In this document: positions 19,130 through 27,496 of the stretch, one piece after another
Layout: every line of letters begins with the position of its first letter
Numbering within the stretch: position 1 is the first letter of the stretch
Translations under genes and position numbers: made by a program
The notes under the pieces: model-generated
The model's database searches: none
Told to the model about the DNA's origin: nothing
Seen by the model: only the letters and a program-made list of their open reading frames with translations
Source of the DNA: Deltaproteobacteria bacterium
Lineage (GTDB): Bacteria; Myxococcota_A; Polyangia; Haliangiales; SHYZ01
Assembly: GCA_016210055.1 (NCBI GenBank)
Contig: JACQUZ010000137.1
Span: 1 to 48,392, forward strand
Length of the DNA: 48,392 nucleotides
Direction: 5' to 3'

Positions 19130-19810
19130 ATGTCGACCGCACGCATATCCATCGTTGTCCCCGCCCGCAACGAGCACGGCAACCTGGTGGATCTCCTGCC
19201 GGAGATAAAGAGATACGGCGACGAGCACATCTTGGTCGACGGAAATTCCACCGACGGCACCGTCGAGCTCGCCGAGTCGCACGGCTTCACTTGCGTAAAG
19301 GATTCGGGCCGCGGCAAGGGGGACGCGATCCGCACGGGCATCGCCACTGCGACCGGTGGCATCCTGGTGTTCATCGACGCCGACCACTCGCACGATCCAG
19401 GGGATATCCCCAAGCTCGTCGCGCCCATTCTCGCCGGCACGGCCGATCACGTCTCCGGGAGTCGCATGCGCGGAGGGAGCGACGAGCTCCACGGCACCGC
19501 CGGAGAGCTCTTGCGCCTCTACGGAAGCACCTTGATCACCCTTGGGATCAACCTGCGTTTTGGCACCACTCTGACCGACAGCCAAAATGGGTTTCGCGCC
19601 ATCCGCCGGGACGTGGCCATGGCCCTCGACCTGCGTGAGGACATCACCACCATCGAGCAGGAGATGATCGTCAAGACCCTGCGCAAGGGCTATCGGCTCA
19701 TGGAGGTTCCCACGCACGAATACCGGAGACGACACGGGAAGTCCTCGTTCCAGGTCCACAAGGTTGCCGTGCGGTACGTCACATCGTGGCTGCGCCTCCT
19801 CGCGCAATGA
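19130..19810 (+). CDS. Family 2 glycosyltransferase (polyprenyl-phosphate sugar transferase-like)
   Basis: A 226-residue GT-A enzyme without transmembrane helices, close in layout to dolichyl-phosphate mannosyltransferase. It has the N-terminal ISIVVPARNEHGNL, GNSTDGT, the metal-binding DxD as Asp83-Ala-Asp85 (VFIDADHSHDP), DSQNGFRAIRRDV and the C-terminal HEYRRRHGKSSF motif. The family makes polyprenyl-phosphate sugars or moves sugars onto lipid carriers at the inner membrane. It is the first gene of a four-gene overlapping operon with an STT3-like transferase, which suits a role in charging the lipid donor. The stop overlaps the next ATG by 4 bases. Confidence 0.88.
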   Translation: MSTARISIVVPARNEHGNLVDLLPEIKRYGDEHILVDGNSTDGTVELAESHGFTCVKDSGRGKGDAIRTGIATATGGILVFIDADHSHDPGDIPKLVAPILAGTADHVSGSRMRGGSDELHGTAGELLRLYGSTLITLGINLRFGTTLTDSQNGFRAIRRDVAMALDLREDITTIEQEMIVKTLRKGYRLMEVPTHEYRRRHGKSSFQVHKVAVRYVTSWLRLLAQ

Positions 19811-20685
19811 GCACCTGTGACCTGTGCGGCGGGCCCCTTGCCTCGCGCCTCGTCAAGGGCGGCCTCTCGGTCGTGGCCTGCAGGCCGTGCAAGCTCGCCA
19901 GGCTATCCACCAACGGACAAGAGCAAGGGGATCCGGTCCACCGGTATCGCACGGCGAGCTATTTCGAGTTCTGGGGCGACGACCACGAAGCGACGCGTGA
20001 GCAGAAGAAGCGCACCGCCTGGCACCTGCTCGAGCGCCTGGAGCGGGCCCGCCTCGGAAGACGCGGGCGCCTGCTCGAGGTGGGATGCGCCAGCGGCGAG
20101 CTCCTCGAGGTGGCCATAGCGCGAGGATGGGACGTGGCGGGGGTTGAGCCGTGCGTGCCCATGGCGAAGCGGGCCAACGCCCGCCTGCGTTCCGACGTGG
20201 TACAAGCGGTTCCCTTTGGCGAGGTGGCCTGCGCCGCCGAGAGCGCAGACGCCGTGGTGTTCAACGACGTGCTCGAGCATCTCCCCGACCTGCGCGAAGC
20301 ATTGTCGGCCGCCCATCGTCTCCTCGCGCGAGGGGGTACCGTGCTCGTGTGCACCCCCGACCTGGAGAGCGCGAGCGCCCGACTGATGGGGCCGCTTTGG
20401 ACTCACTACAAGGCCGAGCACCTGCACTACCTCTCGAAGACGAGCATGCGGCGCTACATTGAGCTGTCCGGCTTTCGACTTGTATCCATCGAAGACGCGT
20501 GGAAGTCCCTTTCTCCCGCCTACATCGCTGAGCACATGCGCGTGTACGGCTCGATCCCCGGAGTGGGGATCGTCGCGTCGCTCGTGCGCCTCTTGCCGCG
20601 GACTTTTCGGCACGCGCCGATTCCGCTCTTGACCGGGAACCTCCTCGCCATCGCCGAGAAACCGGGCCATGCGGCCAGAGACTAA
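19807..20685 (+). CDS. Class I SAM-dependent methyltransferase with N-terminal zinc ribbon
   Basis: A 292-residue protein. Four cysteines (C4, C7, C25, C28) form a zinc ribbon, followed by a class I methyltransferase fold with the SAM loop EVGCASGE (91-98), the acidic GVEPC strand end, and VVFNDVLEHLPDLREAL. This type is common in surface-glycan loci and usually methylates sugars. It starts by ATGA overlap with the upstream glycosyltransferase and overlaps the STT3-like gene by 17 bases. Confidence 0.87.
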   Translation: MSTCDLCGGPLASRLVKGGLSVVACRPCKLARLSTNGQEQGDPVHRYRTASYFEFWGDDHEATREQKKRTAWHLLERLERARLGRRGRLLEVGCASGELLEVAIARGWDVAGVEPCVPMAKRANARLRSDVVQAVPFGEVACAAESADAVVFNDVLEHLPDLREALSAAHRLLARGGTVLVCTPDLESASARLMGPLWTHYKAEHLHYLSKTSMRRYIELSGFRLVSIEDAWKSLSPAYIAEHMRVYGSIPGVGIVASLVRLLPRTFRHAPIPLLTGNLLAIAEKPGHAARD

Positions 20686-22903
20686 GAGCGGAGCCCAGTC
20701 TAAGACACGCTGCGCCTGCCTTGGCGTCCTCGGGATCGCCCTGCTCGTCGGCTATTTGGTGCGGATGTCCACCATCGACGATGTCTTCGCGACTCCGGTC
20801 CCACACGCCTACTCCGAGGATGACCATTACCACCTCAGGCGGGTCATGTTCGGGCTCCGCAATGACCCGCTCATGCTCGAGCGCGACCCGTTCATGAGCT
20901 ACCCGCATGGGGCTTGGAGCTGGTGGCCCGACGGCTTTGATCGGCTGCTCATCAACGCGGCGCGTGGCCTGGTTGGGCCAAGTGCGACCATGCCCGAGCT
21001 CGTCGGGGCACTCAGCTTGATCACCCCGCTCCTCTCACTCCTCGCCTTGCCGCTCGTGTTCCTCTTGGGCGCGCGCCTCATGGGATGGAAGGCAGGTGCC
21101 GCGTCCGCCCTGGTCTTGGCGCTCCTGCCGGCCCACGCGTACGCGGGGATGGCCGGGTTGATCGACCACCACTGCATCGAGACCGTCCTCTCCCTTGCGC
21201 CGCTCCTTTTCGTCGGGGGCGCGTTGGATGCAGCGGGCCCGCGCGCCGTCCTGTGGGGGATGGCGGGCGGCGCGGTCATGGGTGGCTCGCTCTATTTCTG
21301 GGCGGGCGTGCCCCTCATCTGGGTGGCGCTCTACGGCAGCATGGCGCTTGCCACCATCGGATGGCCTCGTGCCGCGTGGAAGCGCACGGCGCCGGCTTTG
21401 CTGGCCATGGTCCTTGCGCACGTGGCCACGGCGGCGCTCGCGGTGTCCACCACGCCACTTGGCCGCGCCAGCGAGATGAGCACCATCATGGTCTCCCGGT
21501 TTCACTTGGTGGCCGCCGCATGCCTTGGCGCCATGCTGCTCCTTTGGGGCGCGGCTGGGTGGTGGGCGCGCACGCCGGGGCGTCACCTCGCCGTGATGGG
21601 GGGCGCCGGTGCTGCTTTGCTTGCCGTGGGCGCAGCCGCGCGCGGAGTCTCGCCATCACGCCTCGCCGAGACCACGGCGTTCCTCCGCTCCACCGGCATC
21701 GTGGCCTGGATTTCCGAAACCGCCCCTCTTTGGCGCTCGTTCCAGGGCGCGATGGGGCACTTAACCCCGGTCTTCTTCGTCCTGCCGCTCGTCCACGCGT
21801 GGCACGCAGGTCGCGCGTTCCGCGGTCGCGCCGAGCAGGCGTTCCCTGTCATGGCCCACGCAGCTGGGGCATGCTTTCTTGCGCTCACTGCCTTGCAGTT
21901 CCGGCACAAGACCCACTGGGCGCCTTTTGTTGCAGTGCTGATCGTCGGCGTCGTGCAAGAGCTCTATTGCCGAGCGCGTGAGCACCCTGCTTGGCGGGGA
22001 ACAAGCCTGCCGAAGGCAGTCCCCTTGGGCCTCGGGCTTGCCGTCGTCATCACCATGTACATGCCGCTCACCATGCTCCGCGACGTCACCCTCGACGTCT
22101 CAGGGCGAGAAGAGCTCCTCGAAGCGTGCGATTGGCTGCGCGAGAACACCCCCCCGGCCGGTGAGCCTTATAGGCCTTCGGAGCAGCCGACCTACTCGGT
22201 GCTCGGCGCGTGGGACACCGGAAAGACGATAAGCTCGACATGCGAGAGGCCCAGCATCGGGAGCGCCGACGCGCTCGGAGAGCAGCTCGCGGGCGTGCTC
22301 GACGTGATGCGCTTCTTCACCACCACCGACGAGGATGTGGCCCGAGACATCCTCGATCGCTACCACGTCCGCTACTTGATCCTGCCACAGCAGCTCCAAG
22401 CCCATTGGGAAGCAAGCGTGGCCATGCTCGGTCTCGATCGCCAAGAGTTCTTCACGGAACGAGGACCCGCCAGCATGTACCAGAGGCTCTACCGCTTTGA
22501 CGGCGCGGCGATGCAGTCAGGTGCTCTCCGCCTCCCTGCAATTCGGGACGTGCGCCTCATCTATGAGGCTGGCAAAGGCTCGCCAGAACAGGGTGCTCCC
22601 ATCGTGAAGGTCCTCGAGCGGACACGGGGCGTCTTTCTCACGGCGCGCCTTGCCCCCTCGGAGCCCGCGATCCTCGAAGCCATCGTCGTCACGAACAAGG
22701 GCCGGACCGTGACGTACCAGGACTACTCCCAAGCGGACGAGTCGGGACAGGTGCGCTGGCAGTTCCCGTACACCGAGAGGACTGGGAACGGGACGGGGCT
22801 CGTGAGCCCAGTGCGCGTGCGCACGCCAAGTAGCCTGTTCCATGCGAGGGTAGAAGGCCCGCTCGTCGGACAGGAGATCCCACTCCTCAAATCCCATGAC
22901 TGA
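20669..22903 (+). CDS. STT3/PglB/AglB-type oligosaccharyltransferase (GT66)
   Basis: A 744-residue polytopic membrane protein. About 12-13 hydrophobic helices are followed by a C-terminal periplasmic domain (about 475-744). GT66 signatures are seen: the first acidic motif in EDDHYHLRRV (Asp51/Asp52), LIDHHCIET (Asp166, His167, His168, Glu171), a candidate EL5 glutamate in WISETAPLW (Glu350) and a WWDYG-like motif GAWDTGKT (Trp515, Asp516, Gly518; Tyr replaced by Thr). The family transfers a lipid-linked glycan to Asn of proteins in the periplasm. The degenerate WWDYG motif means acceptor specificity cannot be predicted. The ATG at 20669 overlaps the previous gene; ATGs near 20766 would lose the first helix. 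Confidence 0.82.
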   Translation: MRPETKSGAQSKTRCACLGVLGIALLVGYLVRMSTIDDVFATPVPHAYSEDDHYHLRRVMFGLRNDPLMLERDPFMSYPHGAWSWWPDGFDRLLINAARGLVGPSATMPELVGALSLITPLLSLLALPLVFLLGARLMGWKAGAASALVLALLPAHAYAGMAGLIDHHCIETVLSLAPLLFVGGALDAAGPRAVLWGMAGGAVMGGSLYFWAGVPLIWVALYGSMALATIGWPRAAWKRTAPALLAMVLAHVATAALAVSTTPLGRASEMSTIMVSRFHLVAAACLGAMLLLWGAAGWWARTPGRHLAVMGGAGAALLAVGAAARGVSPSRLAETTAFLRSTGIVAWISETAPLWRSFQGAMGHLTPVFFVLPLVHAWHAGRAFRGRAEQAFPVMAHAAGACFLALTALQFRHKTHWAPFVAVLIVGVVQELYCRAREHPAWRGTSLPKAVPLGLGLAVVITMYMPLTMLRDVTLDVSGREELLEACDWLRENTPPAGEPYRPSEQPTYSVLGAWDTGKTISSTCERPSIGSADALGEQLAGVLDVMRFFTTTDEDVARDILDRYHVRYLILPQQLQAHWEASVAMLGLDRQEFFTERGPASMYQRLYRFDGAAMQSGALRLPAIRDVRLIYEAGKGSPEQGAPIVKVLERTRGVFLTARLAPSEPAILEAIVVTNKGRTVTYQDYSQADESGQVRWQFPYTERTGNGTGLVSPVRVRTPSSLFHARVEGPLVGQEIPLLKSHD

Positions 22904-23690
22904 CCACCGCGAAAAAAAATTCCTCGAGCAATACCTCCGCGAACGGCCCGCTGCGTTCGCCTTTTGGCGGCTCTTGGAGTACCGCGCGTACAAGGAGACG
23001 GAGCTGGTTTCGCCGATCCTCGACCTGGGCTGCGGCGACGGGCTCTTCGGAAGCCACCTATATCCCGGGCACTTCGTCGTCGGCGTAGACCAATCTTGCG
23101 ACGAGCTCTTGCGCCTGCGAAGCGACCGCCGCGCGAAAGCGTACGCCAGCACGTGCGTCGCGTCGGCCAGCGACCTCCCGTTCCGGGACGGCGCCTTCCG
23201 GACCGTGGTCGCCAACTGTGTTCTCGAGCACGTGGCTGACCTCGCGCGCACGCTGGCCGAGACGCGGCGCGTGCTCTCGCCTGGCGGCTGCCTGCTCGCC
23301 ACGGTTCCTAGCGACCGGTTTGGGGACCTCTTGGCGGGACGCCGGTGGCTGGCTCGCCTCGGCGCCCCCACCGCGTCAAGCTTCTACCAAGGGCTCGTCA
23401 ACCGACTCCTGGACCACAAGCATCTCTTGTCGGCGACCGCTTGGTCCCGGCTCCTCGAAGAGGCGGGCTTTGGCGAGGTCGCCATCAAGGGCCTCGTGAC
23501 CACCGCCCAGCTTTCCCTATTCGAGGCAGGCATGGCCCTGGCGTTTCCAGCCTTCGTCCATCGCCGCCTGCGTGGAACGTGGAAGGTCGTGCCCAAGCCG
23601 CAACTCGCGCGCGTGCTCGAGCGATTGGCACCTGTTTCACCTCCGCCAACCAACGAGGCCGCGGCGTTCTTGATCGTGGCGCGGGCCTAG
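22896..23690 (+). CDS. Class I SAM-dependent methyltransferase
   Basis: A 264-residue protein with the SAM-binding motif DLGCGDG (43-49), SDLPFRDGAFRTVVANCVLEH and a C-terminal hydrophobic segment (LSLFEAGMALAFPAF) that might attach it to the membrane. The fold is of the UbiE/GlcE-like type seen in glycan clusters. The ATG at 22896 overlaps the STT3-like stop by 8 bases, placing it as the last gene of the operon. The substrate is unknown; a glycan or lipid carrier is likely by context. Confidence 0.85.
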   Translation: MTDHREKKFLEQYLRERPAAFAFWRLLEYRAYKETELVSPILDLGCGDGLFGSHLYPGHFVVGVDQSCDELLRLRSDRRAKAYASTCVASASDLPFRDGAFRTVVANCVLEHVADLARTLAETRRVLSPGGCLLATVPSDRFGDLLAGRRWLARLGAPTASSFYQGLVNRLLDHKHLLSATAWSRLLEEAGFGEVAIKGLVTTAQLSLFEAGMALAFPAFVHRRLRGTWKVVPKPQLARVLERLAPVSPPPTNEAAAFLIVARA

Positions 23691-23727
23691 CGCGCTACAC
23701 CCTCACATCCCTCCCCGCTTCGAGCTT

Positions 23728-23805
23728 CGCCGATTATCATCGGCGGGCAGCAAGCTCGGAAAGCTCCGCCGATTATCATCGGCGGGCAGCAAGCTCGGAA
23801 AGCTC
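23728..23805. repeat. Tandem pair of 39-bp dispersed repeat units (copies 3-4)
   Basis: Two identical units, 23728-23766 and 23767-23805, start CGCCGATTATCATCGGCGGG and end AAGCTCGGAAAGCTC. The CCGCCGAT-TATC-ATCGGCGG portion is a perfect hairpin with 8-base arms at the junction and in unit 2. They are in opposite orientation to copies 1-2 and 5. The second unit overlaps the 3' end of the pfpI-like gene and carries its stop codon. Confidence 0.92.
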
Positions 23806-24300
23806 GTTCAGGATCTCCCGGGAAAACGCTTCCAGGTCATCGGGCTTGCGGCTGGTCACGAGGTTCTCGTCGACCACGACCTCGCGATCCACGACGTGGG
23901 CTCCTGCTTGTCGCAGATCCACCTGCACGGTCTTCCACGCGGTCATGGTGCGGCCGCGCACGAGGCCCGCCGTCAAGAGGATCTGGGGCCCGTGGCACAC
24001 CGCAGCAACCAACTTGCCCTCCTCGTCCATTCTCTGGACGAAACGGACAAATCGCTCATCGGCGCGCAGGTGTTCCGGCGACTTACCGCCCGGGATGAGC
24101 AGCGCCTGGTAGTCGCCGGGATCGGCGGCGTCGATGGATTCGTCCGCCCGCACGCGCTCCTTCCCCCGCTTTCCCACGAGCTCCTCCCCCTTTTGCTTGC
24201 CAATGATCACCACGCGATGACCGGCCGCGGTGAGGCGATTAAGGGGGATCCGCAGCTCCGAGTCCTCGAACCCTTCCGCGAGGATGCACGCTATGTTCAT
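23776..24300 (-). CDS. DJ-1/PfpI family protein
   Basis: A 174-residue member of the PfpI/YhbO branch of the DJ-1 superfamily (stress-linked deglycase or protease-like). The active-site block is AAVCHGPQILL with Cys102-His103, the conserved acidic residue is in GFEDSEL (Glu12), and DYQALLIPGGKSPEHLR is also typical. The last ten codons, ending LSELAARR, are read from the dispersed repeat, including the stop. It is divergent from the MshEN gene across 58 bp. Confidence 0.9.
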   Translation of the reverse strand: MNIACILAEGFEDSELRIPLNRLTAAGHRVVIIGKQKGEELVGKRGKERVRADESIDAADPGDYQALLIPGGKSPEHLRADERFVRFVQRMDEEGKLVAAVCHGPQILLTAGLVRGRTMTAWKTVQVDLRQAGAHVVDREVVVDENLVTSRKPDDLEAFSREILNELSELAARR

Positions 24301-24358
24301 GAGTGCGAGAGGTAAGCGCGCTCACCCAGTACCGCAAGGCGTGATATCGTTCGGATGA

Positions 24359-25906
24359 GTGCGAGTCAGGCTCGGTGAGATCCTCCTCCAGCAGGGCGCC
24401 ATCACGCCTGAAATGCTCGAGGCAGCCCTGCGTGCCCAAGTCGTCTATGGAGGCCGGTTGGGGACCAACCTGGTCGAAATGGGCTACGCGGACCTCGACA
24501 CGATCGCACGTGCCCTGTCGGTTCAGCTCGGGGTGCCCGCCGCCCTGCAGAAGCATTTCGAGCAGATCGACCCGTCCACCGTGGCCATGGTGCCCGCCCG
24601 TGTCGCAGAGAGGCACCAGGCAATCCCCATTGGCGTGACGTCCAGGGGCATCAAGAAGCTGGTCGTCGCGTTCATCGATCCCCTGCAGTTCTCGTCCGTC
24701 GATGAGGTTGCCTTTGCGGCTGGATGTCGTCTTCAGCCCTGTGTTGCCCCGGAGCTGCGCATCGTCTACTACCTCGAGAAGCTCTACCGCGTGGCGAGAA
24801 AAAACCGCTACATCCGCATGGACCACGCGTTCGACCATGCGGGTGGTTCATCGCCAGCGCTTGCCGGGCAAGCAAGGACGGGCAAGCCTGGGGGAGGGCG
24901 TTCGACCCCTCCTGCCGTGGCCGTGGAGGTACCTCCGGACGACGGCGTGGTGATCGGCATCGAAATTCCCGACGAGTTCAAGCAGGGTCACGCGTTCCCA
25001 GACAACGGGGTACCTCGGGAAGCAGGCACCGAGCCCACGTCGGGGAAAGCGGAAGCCGCGACGCCGAGGGCCCAGGGCACTTCGGTTCGCTCCACGCTCT
25101 TGCCAGGGGCCGCGGTACCGCCACCATCCTCGCCCTTCTTGAGAACGCCGGCAGCCGCGGCTCTTGCGCCGGCGCGCCCGGACAACGAGGCGCACGCGAG
25201 GCCGCAGGCGCCCACCCACGCATTGCCTTCGCCAACGTCCTCCATCGTGTCGACGCTTCGTCCTGGCGCACCGATTCCTGTCCCGATGGTCGCCCCATCA
25301 CCAGCTCCGCCGCCGGGTCCAGTCGCTCCGCCCGTGGCCGACCACGAGCAAGCGCACGTGCGTCCTGCCCTCAGCGTCTCTGACGCCGCCGCAAAGATCG
25401 GGGCGGCGTCGGGCCGAGACGAAATCGGCGACGCGCTGACCGACTACTTGCGCTCGGGGTTTGGCTGCGGGCTGGTGCTCATCGCCCGTGACGGCATGGC
25501 GCTCGGGTGGAAGGGGTTCGCACCGGGTCTCGATCCGTCCATCATCGAGTCCATTGCCGTGCCGCTCACTGCACCGTCGATGCTGCGCATTGCTCACGAG
25601 GGCCGCGCGCCGTTTCGCGGCGCGCCGCCGAGCGACGGAGCAGCCTTGCAGGGACGCCTGTGGAAGCTCCTCAAGTCCGCGCCGCCGAGCGAGGTCGCGG
25701 TGGTGCCCATCATCCTCAAGGAGCGGGTCGTGAACCTCGTGTACGTCCACGCCCACGGAGGTGGACCGCTCAACGACACGCTCGTCTCGGACCTGGCCAT
25801 GGCGTGCGCGTCCGCGGCGACGGCGTTTGCGCGCCTGATTCAATCCGGGAAGGCTAGGATGTCGGCCGCTCTGGCCACGCCCAAGCTTCCGGACGACGGG
25901 GCTTAA
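24359..25906 (+). CDS. MshEN-domain protein with Pro-rich linker and GAF-like C-terminus
   Basis: A 515-residue protein. Residues 1-150 form a tandem MshEN/GspE-N unit (MRVRLGEILLQQGAITPEML, LGVPAALQKHFEQIDPS), a fold that binds cyclic-di-GMP in MshE ATPases. No ATPase domain follows; instead there is a long Pro/Ala linker (about 165-335) and a C-terminal GAF-like domain (about 345-505; FGCGLVLIARDGMALGWKGF). This suggests a c-di-GMP or motility regulator rather than a secretion ATPase. The start is a GTG; a nearby ATG (24355) is in another frame and closes quickly. Confidence 0.8.
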   Translation: MRVRLGEILLQQGAITPEMLEAALRAQVVYGGRLGTNLVEMGYADLDTIARALSVQLGVPAALQKHFEQIDPSTVAMVPARVAERHQAIPIGVTSRGIKKLVVAFIDPLQFSSVDEVAFAAGCRLQPCVAPELRIVYYLEKLYRVARKNRYIRMDHAFDHAGGSSPALAGQARTGKPGGGRSTPPAVAVEVPPDDGVVIGIEIPDEFKQGHAFPDNGVPREAGTEPTSGKAEAATPRAQGTSVRSTLLPGAAVPPPSSPFLRTPAAAALAPARPDNEAHARPQAPTHALPSPTSSIVSTLRPGAPIPVPMVAPSPAPPPGPVAPPVADHEQAHVRPALSVSDAAAKIGAASGRDEIGDALTDYLRSGFGCGLVLIARDGMALGWKGFAPGLDPSIIESIAVPLTAPSMLRIAHEGRAPFRGAPPSDGAALQGRLWKLLKSAPPSEVAVVPIILKERVVNLVYVHAHGGGPLNDTLVSDLAMACASAATAFARLIQSGKARMSAALATPKLPDDGA

Positions 25907-27465
25907 TCCGCGACAGGAGTCCTTGGAAAGTCCGGGTCCTTGGACACTCCTTCCTCGATCGCGGCCATGAGCGCCGCCATCGTGGCCTCTTCCCACGGGC
26001 GCGCGATCACCTGGACCCCCACGGGAAGGCCCACGCTCGCCCGGTCCACCTGGTCGGCATGGCGCTCCATCATGTCGCTGGGCGAAGTGCGGCGTGCCTC
26101 GTCGGAACGCACCCGGGTCACGGGAACGACCCCAGCCGGGAACTGCACCAGGTTCCACAGCATGGCGTAGCTCCCCGCGAGCGCGAAGTTCTTCGCGCCT
26201 TGGTGCGGCAGGGCCGGCGTGGCAAAGGGTGGAGAAAGGAGCGCATCGACCTTGGCCGTGCTCATGGCCTCGAGCATGGTGAAGCGGTATGCCCGGATTT
26301 CGTTGGTCAAGCGCCAGAACTCAGCCACGCTTCGCCCGCCCAGGACCTTCAGCATCCAGCCCGCCCGATCCTCGCCGATGAGCTCGAGAAGGTGAGACCC
26401 CACGCGCCGCACCGTGTCGGGGAGCGCCACGGGCCTGCGCAGGGAGCGGAGGACAGGGTCCACCTCGCCGTCACCGATGGTCGCTTCGACCGTTTCTCCC
26501 CCATCCGAGCTGACGGCCGAGAAGAACGAGGCCAACGCCCTCGTGCACTCCGGGGGCATGAAAGGAACCAAGGTGACTCCGCGCGCCGCAAGGATCTCGG
26601 CCGCGCGATCGACGGCCCGCCTCACGGCCCGCGACGAGGACATCACGCCGTCGTCCACGTAGGTTCCGACGCGAAGCCCTTCGAGCCGCTTGTGCGTCGG
26701 GTCCTCCCAAGGGAGCGGCGGCACGCGCGGGTCGAGCTGGCTCATCGCCACCGGGTCCATGGCGCGAAAGAGGAGCCACGCATCGGCCACGGTCCGAGCC
26801 ATGGGCCCGCACTGCGATCGGATCGCTTCTTGGCCTGGCAAGCCCGCCACAATTCCACGCATCGGGAGGCGATCGAGCGTGGGCTTGATCCCCACGATGC
26901 CAGTAAAATGCGCCGGCACCCGGATGCTCCCGCCGATGTCCGTGCCCACCCCGAGTGGGGACATCCCGGCGGCGATCGCCGCCGCTTCTCCGCCCGACGA
27001 GCCTCCAGGCGTGTGGGCGAGAGAAAACGGATTTGCCGTCTGCCCGAAAAGCGGGTTGCTCGACTCGTGGAACAGCATCACCTGCGACAGGTTCGTGCGC
27101 CCCAGGATGATCGCTCCGGCGCTCCGCAAGAGCTTGGCAATGGCCCCATCGGCGCTCGCCCGCGTTCCGGCCCTCGCGGCGACGCCGATCGTCGTGGGGA
27201 GCCCTTCCAGGTCGATGCATTCCTTGATAGAGACCGGGATGCCGTGAAGCGGCCCGCGTACCTGCCCCTTTCGCCGTTCCTCGTCGGCCCTCGCAGCGTC
27301 GGTCAGGGCGCGCTCGCGAAACACGGCGGTGAACGCACGGAGCCGCCTGTTCATCAAAGCGATGCGCTCGAGGTGTGAGGTGACGATCTCCACAGAGGTC
27401 GCTTCCCCCTGGGCGAGAAGTTGCGAGAGTCGGGTGGCGGGGAGCTGATAGAAAGGATGGGTCAC
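25903..27465 (-). CDS. Amidase signature family hydrolase
   Basis: About 520 residues. Amidase-signature enzymes hydrolyse carboxylic amides. The Ser-cisSer-Lys triad is present: Lys81 (VSIKEC), Ser156 in the GGSSGGE loop and Ser180 in GTDIGGSIR, with the expected 24-residue spacing between the two serines. FAAH-like features include GRTNLSQVMLFHESSNPLFGQ. The GTG at 27465 (MTHPFYQLPA) was chosen because upstream codons overlap the neighbouring gene. Its 3' end overlaps the MshEN gene tail by 4 bases. The substrate is unknown. Confidence 0.88.
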   Translation of the reverse strand: MTHPFYQLPATRLSQLLAQGEATSVEIVTSHLERIALMNRRLRAFTAVFRERALTDAARADEERRKGQVRGPLHGIPVSIKECIDLEGLPTTIGVAARAGTRASADGAIAKLLRSAGAIILGRTNLSQVMLFHESSNPLFGQTANPFSLAHTPGGSSGGEAAAIAAGMSPLGVGTDIGGSIRVPAHFTGIVGIKPTLDRLPMRGIVAGLPGQEAIRSQCGPMARTVADAWLLFRAMDPVAMSQLDPRVPPLPWEDPTHKRLEGLRVGTYVDDGVMSSSRAVRRAVDRAAEILAARGVTLVPFMPPECTRALASFFSAVSSDGGETVEATIGDGEVDPVLRSLRRPVALPDTVRRVGSHLLELIGEDRAGWMLKVLGGRSVAEFWRLTNEIRAYRFTMLEAMSTAKVDALLSPPFATPALPHQGAKNFALAGSYAMLWNLVQFPAGVVPVTRVRSDEARRTSPSDMMERHADQVDRASVGLPVGVQVIARPWEEATMAALMAAIEEGVSKDPDFPRTPVAD

Positions 27466-27496
27466 GGGAAGAGCTTTCGCAGAGCTTGAGCCTGTG

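Noticed and set aside
18494..19807. 437-codon minus-strand frame covering the end of the ELWxxDGT gene and the GT2 gene
   Set aside because: It is antisense to two clear protein families; its length comes from GC-rich codon structure and repeat sequence.
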